From assembly GCF_004364775.1 (NCBI RefSeq), contig NZ_SOAL01000024.1, positions 1 to 64,000 of the forward strand: DNA of 64,000 bases, read 5' to 3'. Below are positions 45,344 through 53,424 of the stretch, piece by piece. Positions within the stretch are counted from its first letter, which is position 1; each line of letters opens with the position of its first letter. The position numbers and the translations under genes were made by a program. The stretch comes from Comamonas sp. JUb58 (lineage in GTDB: Bacteria; Pseudomonadota; Gammaproteobacteria; Burkholderiales; Burkholderiaceae_C). The notes under the pieces were generated by a model. That model was given only the letters and a program-made list of their open reading frames with translations, was not told where the DNA came from and ran no database searches.

Positions 45344-46363
45344 TTATTGGGCAGTGGCCAGCCGAGCGCTGGCGGCCTGCAGCCATTGGTCCAGCGCATC
45401 GGGCGCGTCGCAGGCAATGGCCTGGCGGGCGGGCATGCTGCGCAGCCAGGTGATCTGGCGCTTGGCCAGCTGGCGGGTGGCGGCAATGCCCTTGTCACGC
45501 ATCTCTGCCCACAAGGCGGGCGGTACATCGCTTTCGGTCTGCACGGCGATGCCTTGTTGGACGCAGCTGTCGAGCATCTCCCACATCTGGCGGTAGCCCA
45601 CGCAGCGCATCGATGGCAGGTTCAGATCCAGATCGCCGCGCGCGCGCAGCTGCAGCACCTCGGCCAAAAAGCCCTGGGCCAGCATCTGGTCGTAGCGCAG
45701 CGCAATGCGCGCATGCAGCCAGGCGCGGTCGCTGGGCTCCAGGCTGAATAGTTGAAAGCTGGGTGCCAGCTGCAGCAATGGCGATGGCCGCTTTTGCTGC
45801 GCATGGAAATACGACAGCGGCTGGCCGCTGACCCGCCAGACCTCCAGCGCGCGCTGCACCCGCTGGCTGTCACCCGGCGCCAGGCGCTGCGCGGTAACGG
45901 GATCGACCTGCGCCAGCAGCCCATGCATATGCGGCCAGCCATGGATGGCCGCCTCGGCATCGAGCTGGGCGCGCACCGCCGGGTCGGCGGCAGGCATGTC
46001 GTCAATGCCATCCATCAGCGCCTTGAAATACAGCATGGTGCCGCCCACCAGCAAGCTGATGCCACCCCGCGCATGGATTTGCGCCACCAGCGCCAGCGCG
46101 TCGTTCACAAACTCTGCTGCGCTGTAGGCATCCAAGGGGTCGCGGATATCGAGCAGGTGGTGGGGAATGCCGGCCTGCTCTTGCAGGCTGGGCTTGGCCG
46201 AGCCAATGTCCATGCCCCGGTAGATCAGGGCCGAATCCACGCTGATGATCTCAACAGGCCGCGCCGCGCCCAGTTGCTGCGCCAGCGCGATGGCGGCGCC
46301 GGTCTTGCCGGAGGCGGTGGGGCCTGCCAGGCCCAGGCAGAGAGGGGTATCAACAGCGTGCAC
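45344..46363 (-). CDS. miaA: tRNA dimethylallyltransferase MiaA
   Basis: This 339-residue enzyme adds dimethylallyl to A37 of tRNAs reading UNN codons. Walker A is [14 protein letters not shown] (~residues 11-24), then [39 protein letters not shown] and [15 protein letters not shown]. All are standard for the family. In many bacteria miaA follows mutL; here the two are about 7 kb apart. Confidence 0.97.
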   Translation of the reverse strand: MHAVDTPLCLGLAGPTASGKTGAAIALAQQLGAARPVEIISVDSALIYRGMDIGSAKPSLQEQAGIPHHLLDIRDPLDAYSAAEFVNDALALVAQIHARGGISLLVGGTMLYFKALMDGIDDMPAADPAVRAQLDAEAAIHGWPHMHGLLAQVDPVTAQRLAPGDSQRVQRALEVWRVSGQPLSYFHAQQKRPSPLLQLAPSFQLFSLEPSDRAWLHARIALRYDQMLAQGFLAEVLQLRARGDLDLNLPSMRCVGYRQMWEMLDSCVQQGIAVQTESDVPPALWAEMRDKGIAATRQLAKRQITWLRSMPARQAIACDAPDALDQWLQAASARLATAQ

Positions 46364-46453
46364 GTCGGGGAGCTAGTCAGGGCAGCGGCAGCCGGCACAA
46401 AGCGGCGGCTGCTGCGGCAAAAAGGGGAAAAGGCGCGCGCCTCTTGGCCCATG

Positions 46454-46476
46454 AAAAAAGGAGCCTTGCGGCTCCT
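46454..46476 (-). terminator. Intrinsic terminator after gdhA
   Basis: On the minus strand AGGAGCC, a GCAA loop and GGCTCCT are followed by a T-run, 28 bases after the gdhA stop. It separates gdhA from miaA. Confidence 0.9.
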
Positions 46477-46503
46477 GGGGTGGGGCGATCAGGCGCAGGC
46501 CGA

Positions 46504-47850
46504 TTACAGCACACCTTGGGCCAGCATGGCGTCGGCCACCTTCACAAAGCCGGCGATGTTGGCGCCGTCGATGTAGCTCATGGTGCCGTCGTCGCGCTGG
46601 CCGTACTTGACGCAAGCCGAGTGGATGCCTTCCATGATTTCGAACAGGCGCTGGTCGACTTCGGCAGCAGGCCAGCTCAGGCGCAGGGCGTTCTGGCTCA
46701 TCTCTAGGCCGGAGGTGGCGACGCCGCCGGCGTTCGATGCCTTGCCGGGTGCGTAGAGCACGCCGGCCTTTTCAAAGGCCTTGGCCGCTTCGATGGTGCA
46801 AGGCATGTTGGCGCCTTCGGCCACGCAGAGCACGCCGTTGGCGATCAGGGTCTGGGCATCGGCCAGTTCCAGCTCGTTCTGGGTGGCGCAGGGCAGGGCC
46901 ACGTCGGCCTTGATGAACCAGGGGGTCTTGCCTTCGTAGTACTCCACGCCCGGCACTTGCTTGGCGTAGTCGCTCACGCGGCCGTACTGCTTGTTCTTGA
47001 TGTCCATCAGCTTGACCAGCTTGTCGCCGTCAAAGCCGGCGGCATCGTAGATGGTGCCCGAGGAGTCGGACGCCGACACCACCTTGGCGCCCAGCGCCAT
47101 GGCCTTGTCGATGGCGAACTGCGCCACATTGCCCGAACCCGAGACCGAGACCGTCAGGCCTTCGAAGCTCTTGCCACGGGTCTTGAGCATTTCCTGCGCA
47201 AAGTAGACGGTGCCAAAGCCGGTGGCTTCGGGGCGGATCAGCGAGCCGCCAAAGGCCAGGCCCTTGCCGGTGAACACGCAGTCGGCGCGGTTGGCCAGCT
47301 TCTTGTACATGCCGGCCATAAAGGCCACTTCACGGCCGCCCACGCCGATATCGCCGGCTGGCACGTCGGTGTCGGAGCCCACGTGGCGGAACAGCTCGCT
47401 GATGAAGGCCTGGCAGAAGCGCATCACTTCGGCATCGCTCTTGCCCTTGGGGTCGAAGTCCGAGCCGCCCTTGCCGCCGCCCATGGGCAGGGTGGTCAGT
47501 GCGTTCTTGAAGGTCTGCTCAAACGCCAGGAACTTGAGCACCGACAGGTTGACCGAGGGGTGGAAACGCAGACCGCCCTTGTAGGGGCCGATGGCCATGC
47601 TGTGCTGGATGCGGTAGCCACGGTTGACTTGCACCACGCCCTTGTCGTCCACCCAGCTGACGCGGAAGCTCACCACGCGCTCGGGTTCCACCAGGCGTTC
47701 GAGCAGGCTCTGTTGGGCGTAGCGGGGGTTCTTCTCAATGAAGGGCCACAGGCTTTCCATGACTTCGGTCACGGCCTGCAAGAACTCGGGCTGGCCGGGG
47801 TTGCGCTGTTCGACGTAAGCGAGAAACTGGGCCAGGGATTGGTGTTGCAT
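46504..47850 (-). CDS. gdhA: Glutamate dehydrogenase, NADP-type
   Basis: This 448-residue hexameric enzyme interconverts 2-oxoglutarate plus ammonia and glutamate. The catalytic Lys is in PMGGGKGGSDFDPKGKSD. The substrate region GPYKGGLRFHPSVN and nucleotide fold GLTVSVSGSGNVAQFAIDKA are present. Length and the SDFDPKGKS block match NADP-dependent GdhA. ATG 47850 gives the family N-terminus (MQHQSLAQFLAYVEQRNPGQ); an upstream in-frame ATG at 47913 adds an unlikely extension. Confidence 0.97.
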   Translation of the reverse strand: MQHQSLAQFLAYVEQRNPGQPEFLQAVTEVMESLWPFIEKNPRYAQQSLLERLVEPERVVSFRVSWVDDKGVVQVNRGYRIQHSMAIGPYKGGLRFHPSVNLSVLKFLAFEQTFKNALTTLPMGGGKGGSDFDPKGKSDAEVMRFCQAFISELFRHVGSDTDVPAGDIGVGGREVAFMAGMYKKLANRADCVFTGKGLAFGGSLIRPEATGFGTVYFAQEMLKTRGKSFEGLTVSVSGSGNVAQFAIDKAMALGAKVVSASDSSGTIYDAAGFDGDKLVKLMDIKNKQYGRVSDYAKQVPGVEYYEGKTPWFIKADVALPCATQNELELADAQTLIANGVLCVAEGANMPCTIEAAKAFEKAGVLYAPGKASNAGGVATSGLEMSQNALRLSWPAAEVDQRLFEIMEGIHSACVKYGQRDDGTMSYIDGANIAGFVKVADAMLAQGVL

Positions 47851-48235
47851 GGACAAACTTTCAAGGTCTAAAGCCGGCTTGCACTGGTTTTGTGCGAAGG
47901 CCGAGGTGTGCACAGCGATGGTGCGCCATCGCGCCGAAAACCGACATTATGCCGAATGTGCATGCGTTAATGCATAAAACCCACATGGGATGACCCTGAT
48001 AAGTCCGCGGATTGCACTGCTTTGGTGCTTTTTGGGGGTTGCGGCGGCGGGACAGAACTGCTGCCGTGCCCTGAAATGGGGCTGTCCCAGGGGTAAAGGC
48101 CGGCTGTCACCCAGAGCACTGCAGTGCAACAAATCTGTGTGCTGATTGTGGTCTTTGCCTTTTCAATAATTGCCTAGGCAATGAATGATTGGATAATCAT
48201 TGCCTTGTAAACAATTTCAGAAAAGGGCCTGCGGC
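47851..48235. other. Gene-free control region between gdhA and the emr operon (385 bases)
   Basis: The region holds the divergent promoters. Near gdhA there is TGCAT...ATGCA (47959-47974). A perfect 12-bp palindrome, GCACTGCAGTGC, lies at 48116-48127. The right end carries two strong MarR-type palindromes listed separately. No open reading frame or RNA gene is convincing. Confidence 0.5.
48169..48201 (+). promoter_or_regulatory. MarR operator pair upstream of the efflux operon
   Basis: ATTGCCTAGGCAAT (48169-48182) is a perfect 14-bp palindrome. Directly after it AATGATT...AATCATT forms a second inverted repeat (48184-48201). Both share CAAT/ATTG half-sites, and both lie 35-67 bases before the ATG of the MarR gene. 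Autorepression by that MarR protein is the natural reading. Confidence 0.75.
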
Positions 48236-48862
48236 ATGACCGATTCGCACCAGGAAAAAACCGCGTCTGCTGGCGAGGACCAAGAAGCGCTGGCAGGCGG
48301 CTTTCCCGAGATTGAAGCCATCCGTCCCGTGGATTTCCCCTGCTGGTTGATGCGCATCATCTCCACCGTGGTACGTGCCGAGGTGGACCGCCGCATGGAG
48401 CCGCTGGGCCTGACGCAGGCGCAGTGGATTCCGGTGCTGCACCTGGCCAGCGGCAAGGCCCATACCTCGGCCGACCTGGCACGCCGCACCCTGCAGACGC
48501 CGGGCGCGATGACGCGCCTGGTCGACCGCCTGGTGGACAAAGGCATCATCGAGCGCGAACGCTCCACCGACGACCGCCGCGTGGTCAGCCTGCGTTTGAC
48601 CGATGAGGGCCTGGCCGCTGCGATGCAGGTGCCCGACATCGTCAAGGGCGTCAACAGCGCCGCGCTCAGCCCCTTGTCCCCTGATGAATTGACCCAGTTC
48701 CACGGTTACCTGCGCCGCATCTATGAGGCGATGCCCAACACCTTGTCGGTGGACATGTGCCTGCCCCAGGATGGCTGCGCCAGTGAGGCTACCGATAACT
48801 CTGACAACTCCGATAACTCCGACAACACAGCACACCAGCCCGGCAAGGAGAGGGCACTATGA
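48236..48862 (+). CDS. MarR-family regulator of the EmrAB efflux operon
   Basis: This 208-residue protein has a MarR winged helix: DFPCWLMRIISTVVRAEVDR, GLTQAQWIPVLHLASGKAHT, ADLARRTLQTPGAMTRLVDR and the wing ERERSTDDRRVVSLRLTDEG (~residues 90-125). Its C-terminus contains four near-identical 9-base units encoding a TDNSDNSDNSDN-like tail. The stop overlaps the start of the outer-membrane channel gene by four bases (ATGA), so it is the first gene of the efflux operon. Confidence 0.93.
   Translation: MTDSHQEKTASAGEDQEALAGGFPEIEAIRPVDFPCWLMRIISTVVRAEVDRRMEPLGLTQAQWIPVLHLASGKAHTSADLARRTLQTPGAMTRLVDRLVDKGIIERERSTDDRRVVSLRLTDEGLAAAMQVPDIVKGVNSAALSPLSPDELTQFHGYLRRIYEAMPNTLSVDMCLPQDGCASEATDNSDNSDNSDNTAHQPGKERAL
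48794..48829 (+). repeat. Tandem 9-bp coding repeat in the MarR gene
   Basis: Four 9-base units related to GAYAACTCC lie head to tail and can be read as two copies of an 18-base unit. They encode an Asn-Ser-Asp repeat in the C-terminal tail. Changes in unit number would keep the frame. Confidence 0.7.
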
Positions 48863-50403
48863 CCAGCAGTTTTTCTTTTGTGGGCGCCGACCGTCGGCTG
48901 GCCCTGTCAGCCATTGCGCTGGCGGCCACCACCTTCATCGCCGGATGCGCCGATATGCGCGGCATCGATACCCATGCCCAGCTGCGCTCGCCGCAGTCTG
49001 TCGGCTTGCTCACCGAGCCTTCAGCGGCGGACCAGGCCGCGACCGTGGCCCCGGTCGATGCGCAGTGGTGGAAGGGCCTGGGCGATGCCCAGCTCAACGC
49101 CCTGATCGACACCGCCCTGGCGGACAACCCCAACCTGCAATCGGCGCAGGCGCGCATTCGCAAGGCCTGGTCGCTGGCGCAGGTCAGTGAATCGGCCCTG
49201 GGCCCGCAGGTCAATGGCCAGGCCAATGCCTCGCGCAACCATGCGCCGGCCAATGGCATGATTCCGCCGCCCCTGGCCGGCAACAACTACAGCACGGCCG
49301 AAGCGCGCATCAACGGCAGCTGGTCGCTGGACCTGTTTGGCAAGCACCGCGCAGCGCTGGATGCCGCTGTGGGCTCGGCCCGCGCGGCCCAGGCCGACAT
49401 GGACGCGGCCCGCGTGCTGCTGACCAGCAATATGATGCTGGCCTATGTGCAGCTGTCCCGCCTGCAGGCGCAGGAAGAGGTGGCCGTGCGCGCCATCGAC
49501 CAGCGCGCCCACACCCTGCAATTGGTGCGTGACCGCTATGACGCGGGCCTGGACACCACCCTGGAAGTGCGCCAGAGCGAGAGCGGTGTGCCCCAGGCCA
49601 AGGTGCAGCTGCTGCAAGTGCGTGAGCAAAAGCAGCTGGCGCAGAACGCGCTGGCCGCCTTGATGGGCCAGCCCGCACGGGCCCAGGAGCTGGTGGCATC
49701 GCCCATCGCCCAGCTGAGCCTGCCGCGCTTTCCGGTGCAGCTGTCGTCCAACCTGCTGGGGCGCCGGGCCGATATTGTGGCCGCGCGCTGGCGCGTGGAA
49801 GCCGCCGAGCAAGGCATTCGCCAGGCCAAGGCCGAGTTCTATCCCGATATCGACCTGACCGCCTTCCTGGGTCTGTCGAGCATCGGCTTCAACAACTTTG
49901 CCAAGGGCAGTGCGCGTGAATGGGGCGTGGGCCCGGCGCTGAGCCTGCCGATCTTTGATTCGGGCCGTCTGCGTGCCAACCTGAGCGGCAAATCGGCCGA
50001 CTATGAGCTGGCCGTGCAGGGCTACAACCAGGCGGTGATCACGGCAGTGCACGATGTGGCCGACCAGGTCGCCAGTGCCCGCTCTGCCCATGCGCAGCTG
50101 CCCGAGCAGCGCCGTGCCGCCGATGCCGCACAAAGCGCACTCGATATTGCCAACCAGCGCTATGCCGCTGGCCTGGGCACCTATCTGAATGTGCTGTCGG
50201 CCGAGACCAATGTGCTGACTCAGCGCCAGCAGATGGTGGATGTCGAGGCCCGCATTCTGTCGAGCAATGCCGCACTGGCACAGGCTTTGGGTGGTGGCTA
50301 CCAGGAGCAGACCCACAGCAGTGACAGCAGCGACAGCAGCGCCAACCCGGACAGCAACCCTCCAACCCAGACCAACGCCCCGATGGACAGCGCCAAGAGC
50401 TGA
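48859..50403 (+). CDS. Outer membrane efflux lipoprotein, NodT/OprM family
   Basis: This 514-residue TolC-like channel protein has a lipoprotein signal peptide with lipobox IAGC (Cys near residue 31). The paired outer-membrane-factor repeats follow: QWWKGLGDAQLNALIDTALA, NLQSAQARIRKAW and the GSWSLDLFGKHRAALDAAVG region, then the second half from LSLPRFPVQLSSNLLGRRAD. The tail is Ser/Asp/Pro/Asn-rich (a DSSDSS repeat). It is the exit duct for the EmrAB pump encoded next. Confidence 0.94.
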   Translation: MTSSFSFVGADRRLALSAIALAATTFIAGCADMRGIDTHAQLRSPQSVGLLTEPSAADQAATVAPVDAQWWKGLGDAQLNALIDTALADNPNLQSAQARIRKAWSLAQVSESALGPQVNGQANASRNHAPANGMIPPPLAGNNYSTAEARINGSWSLDLFGKHRAALDAAVGSARAAQADMDAARVLLTSNMMLAYVQLSRLQAQEEVAVRAIDQRAHTLQLVRDRYDAGLDTTLEVRQSESGVPQAKVQLLQVREQKQLAQNALAALMGQPARAQELVASPIAQLSLPRFPVQLSSNLLGRRADIVAARWRVEAAEQGIRQAKAEFYPDIDLTAFLGLSSIGFNNFAKGSAREWGVGPALSLPIFDSGRLRANLSGKSADYELAVQGYNQAVITAVHDVADQVASARSAHAQLPEQRRAADAAQSALDIANQRYAAGLGTYLNVLSAETNVLTQRQQMVDVEARILSSNAALAQALGGGYQEQTHSSDSSDSSANPDSNPPTQTNAPMDSAKS

Positions 50404-50483
50404 CCTGCCCACCTCGCGTGCAACACACATAAGCAAGACCTTGAAGGCCAGGCCTCTCGTCACATAACTCGCTACGCAACACC

Positions 50484-51722
50484 ATGTCGAACAACAACAC
50501 TTCCGTTTCTCCCTCCGCTGCGCCTGCTGCCCCTGAGGCACCCGCTGCCCAGCCCCGCAAAAAATGGCTGCTGCGCCTGACCGGCCTCGTGGTCGTGCTG
50601 GGTGCCGCCTATGGCATCTATGACTGGATGGTCAACAGCCATTTCGAGGAAACCGACAACGCCTATGTGCAGGGCAATCTGGTGCAGATCGCGCCGCAGA
50701 CCGCTGGCACCGTGCAGTCCATCCTGGCCGATGACACCGACTATGTGAAGGAAGGCCAGGCCCTGGTGCGCCTGGACCCGGCCGATGCCAAGGTGGCGTT
50801 CGAACAGGCCAAGGCCAACCTGGCCCAGGCCGTGCGCCAGGTGCGCACCCTGTATGTGAACAATGGCTCCTACACCGCGCAGATCGCGCAGCGCCAGGCC
50901 GAAGTGGCCAAGGCCAAGAATGACCTGGTCCGCGCGCAGAGCGACCTCAAGCGCCGCCAGGCACTGACCGGCAATGGCGCGGTGTCGAAGGAAGAGCTGA
51001 GCCATGCGCAAAGCCAGGTGGATGCCGCCCAGGCCGCCGTCAATGCGTCGCAAGCCGCCGTCAACACGGCCCGCGAGCAGCTGGCCAGCAACCAGTCGCT
51101 GACCGAAGGCATCAGCGTGAACGACCACCCCAATGTGCAGGCCGCTGCGGCCAAGGTGCGCGAGGCCTACCTGGCCATGCAGCGCAATGAGCTGGTCTCG
51201 CCCGTCTCTGGCGTGGTGGGCAAGCGCTCGGTGCAGGTGGGTCAGCGCGTGGCCCCTGGCACGCCGCTGATGACCGTGGTGCCGATGAACCAGCTTTGGG
51301 TCGAGGCCAACTTCAAGGAAAACCAGCTGCGCAACCTGCGCCTGGGCCAGCCCGTCAAGATGACGGCCGACCTCTACGGCAAGAAGGTCGAATACAGCGG
51401 TACGGTCGAAGGCCTGGGTGTGGGCACGGGCGCTGCCTTCTCGCTGCTGCCTGCGCAGAACGCCACCGGCAACTGGATCAAGGTGGTGCAGCGCGTGCCA
51501 GTGCGCATTGCCCTCGATCCCAAGCAGGTGCAAGAGCATCCGCTGCGCGTAGGCCTGTCGATGCTGGTGGATGTGGACATCCAGAACCAGGACGGCAAGC
51601 TGCTGGCCGATGTGCCGCGCAAGGAGCCGCTGGTGCAGACCAATGTGTATGACGTGCAGGACGAAGGCGCCGATGCGGTGATTGCGCAAGTGATTGCCAG
51701 CAATGCCGGCAAGAAGCTGTAA
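50484..51722 (+). CDS. emrA: Membrane fusion protein, EmrA/HlyD family
   Basis: This 412-residue periplasmic adaptor has one N-terminal transmembrane helix (~residues 30-50), the biotinyl-lipoyl half TDNAYVQGNLVQIAPQTAG, and a long coiled-coil hairpin (about 95-225, Ala/Gln-rich). The second half is SPVSGVVGKRSVQVGQRVAP, and a beta-barrel with NQLWVEANFKENQL follows. It links the EmrB pump to the outer membrane channel. It lies 80 bases after the channel gene. Confidence 0.95.
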   Translation: MSNNNTSVSPSAAPAAPEAPAAQPRKKWLLRLTGLVVVLGAAYGIYDWMVNSHFEETDNAYVQGNLVQIAPQTAGTVQSILADDTDYVKEGQALVRLDPADAKVAFEQAKANLAQAVRQVRTLYVNNGSYTAQIAQRQAEVAKAKNDLVRAQSDLKRRQALTGNGAVSKEELSHAQSQVDAAQAAVNASQAAVNTAREQLASNQSLTEGISVNDHPNVQAAAAKVREAYLAMQRNELVSPVSGVVGKRSVQVGQRVAPGTPLMTVVPMNQLWVEANFKENQLRNLRLGQPVKMTADLYGKKVEYSGTVEGLGVGTGAAFSLLPAQNATGNWIKVVQRVPVRIALDPKQVQEHPLRVGLSMLVDVDIQNQDGKLLADVPRKEPLVQTNVYDVQDEGADAVIAQVIASNAGKKL

Positions 51723-51775
51723 GCGCCCCATGTTTTGACCAGGGCCTGCCCAACAGGGCGGCCCAAGGATGCGTT

Positions 51776-53344
51776 ATGGCAACTTCCAATCCCACGTTAC
51801 CCCACCCGCCGCTCGAAGGATCGGCGCGCCTCATCGGCACCCTGGCGCTCTCGGCAGCGGTGTTCATGAATGTGCTGGACACGTCGATCGCGAACGTGTC
51901 GCTGCCGGCCATTGCCGGTGATCTGGGCGTCAGCGCCAATCAGGGCACCTGGGTGATCACCAGCTTTGCCGTGGCCAATGCGATCTCGGTGCCGCTGACC
52001 GGCTGGCTGTCGATGCGCTTTGGCCAGGTGCGGCTGTTCATGCTCAGCGTGACCTTGTTCGTGATCTCGTCCTGGCTCTGCGGCCTGGCCCCGAACATGA
52101 CGACCTTGATCGCGTTCCGCATCTTGCAGGGCTTTGTCGCCGGGCCGATGATTCCGCTGTCGCAGTCGCTGCTGCTGGCCAGCTACCCGCGCGCGATGGC
52201 GGGCACGGCGATGGCCTTCTGGTCGATGACCACGCTGATCGCGCCGGTGATGGGCCCCTTGCTGGGCGGCTGGATCACCGACAACATGTCCTGGCCCTGG
52301 ATCTTCTACATCAACGTGCCTGTCGGCATGCTGTCCGTGGGCGCCACCTGGGCGATCTTCCGCAACCGGGATTCGGCCCGCAAGGCCTTGCCGATCGATG
52401 CGATTGGTTTGGGGCTGCTGGTGGTCTGGGTCTCGGCGATGCAGATCATGCTGGACATCGGCAAGGAGCATGACTGGTTCCAGTCGCCGATGGTGGTCGC
52501 CTGTGCGGTGATTGCAGTCGTCGGCCTCTTGTACTTCTTGATCTGGGAGCTGGGCGACAAGCACCCGGTGGTGGACCTGCGCCTGTTCAAGAACCGCAAT
52601 TTCTGGGCCGGCACCCTGGCCATCTCGGTGGGCTATGGGCTGTTCTTTGGCAATGTGGTGCTGCTGCCCTTGTGGTTGCAGCAGTTCATGGGCTATACCG
52701 CCACCGATGCCGGCCTGGTGCTGGCGCCAGTGGGTTTGCTTGCGCTGGTGCTGTCGCCGGTGGTGGGCAAGACCATCCACAAGGTCGATCCCCGGCGCTA
52801 TGCGACGGCCTCGTTCATCGTGTTCGGTCTGGTGATGTGGATGCGCTCGCGCTTCAACACCCAGGTGGACCTGATGACCATCATGATCCCGACCATCGTG
52901 CAGGGCGCGGCCATGGCAGGCTTTTTCATCCCGCTGATGACCATCACCTTGAGCGATATCCCGCCCGAGAAAATGCCCAGTGCGTCTGGCCTGTCCAACT
53001 TTGTGCGGATCACTGCCGGTGCGGTGGGCACCTCGGTCGCCACCACCTTGTGGGAGCGCCGCGCCACCTTGCACCATGCGCAACTGGTGGAGCACATCAG
53101 CCTGGGCGACGGCCCCACCGCGCAAGTGGTGCAAGGCCTGCAGGCCTCCGGCCTCACCTTGCAGCAGGCTTTGGCCCGGGTCGATCAGCTGGTCAACCAG
53201 CAGGCCTTTATGCTGGCGGCCAATGATATTTTCTGGGCCTCGTCGATGCTGTTCCTGCTGCTGATCCCACTGGTCTGGCTGGCCAAGGGCCCCAAGAAGG
53301 GCCAGGGCGGTGGTGGATCGGAGGCAGCATCGGCTGCGCACTGA
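51776..53344 (+). CDS. emrB: DHA2-family MFS drug efflux pump, EmrB
   Basis: This 522-residue protein has 14 predicted transmembrane segments. Signatures are LDTSIANVSLPAIAGDLGVS near the start, WVITSFAVANAISVPLTGWL, and RILQGFVAGPMIPLSQSLL. It exports hydrophobic toxicants such as uncouplers and some antibiotics as part of the tripartite EmrAB-channel pump. AAGGA precedes the ATG. It is the last gene of the MarR-channel-EmrA-EmrB operon. Confidence 0.95.
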   Translation: MATSNPTLPHPPLEGSARLIGTLALSAAVFMNVLDTSIANVSLPAIAGDLGVSANQGTWVITSFAVANAISVPLTGWLSMRFGQVRLFMLSVTLFVISSWLCGLAPNMTTLIAFRILQGFVAGPMIPLSQSLLLASYPRAMAGTAMAFWSMTTLIAPVMGPLLGGWITDNMSWPWIFYINVPVGMLSVGATWAIFRNRDSARKALPIDAIGLGLLVVWVSAMQIMLDIGKEHDWFQSPMVVACAVIAVVGLLYFLIWELGDKHPVVDLRLFKNRNFWAGTLAISVGYGLFFGNVVLLPLWLQQFMGYTATDAGLVLAPVGLLALVLSPVVGKTIHKVDPRRYATASFIVFGLVMWMRSRFNTQVDLMTIMIPTIVQGAAMAGFFIPLMTITLSDIPPEKMPSASGLSNFVRITAGAVGTSVATTLWERRATLHHAQLVEHISLGDGPTAQVVQGLQASGLTLQQALARVDQLVNQQAFMLAANDIFWASSMLFLLLIPLVWLAKGPKKGQGGGGSEAASAAH

Positions 53345-53372
53345 TCCAGCATTGCATACCGCTGCATCAATC

Positions 53373-53401
53373 AAAAAAGGAAGCCTCGGCTTCCTTTTTT
53401 T
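53373..53401. terminator. Bidirectional terminator between emrB and mutL
   Basis: AAAAAAGGAAGCC, a two-base TC loop and GGCTTCCTTTTTTT form a perfect stem with A and T runs on both sides. The two genes are convergent. Confidence 0.93.
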
Positions 53402-53424
53402 CGTTTGCAGCGCTGCGCTGCGGT

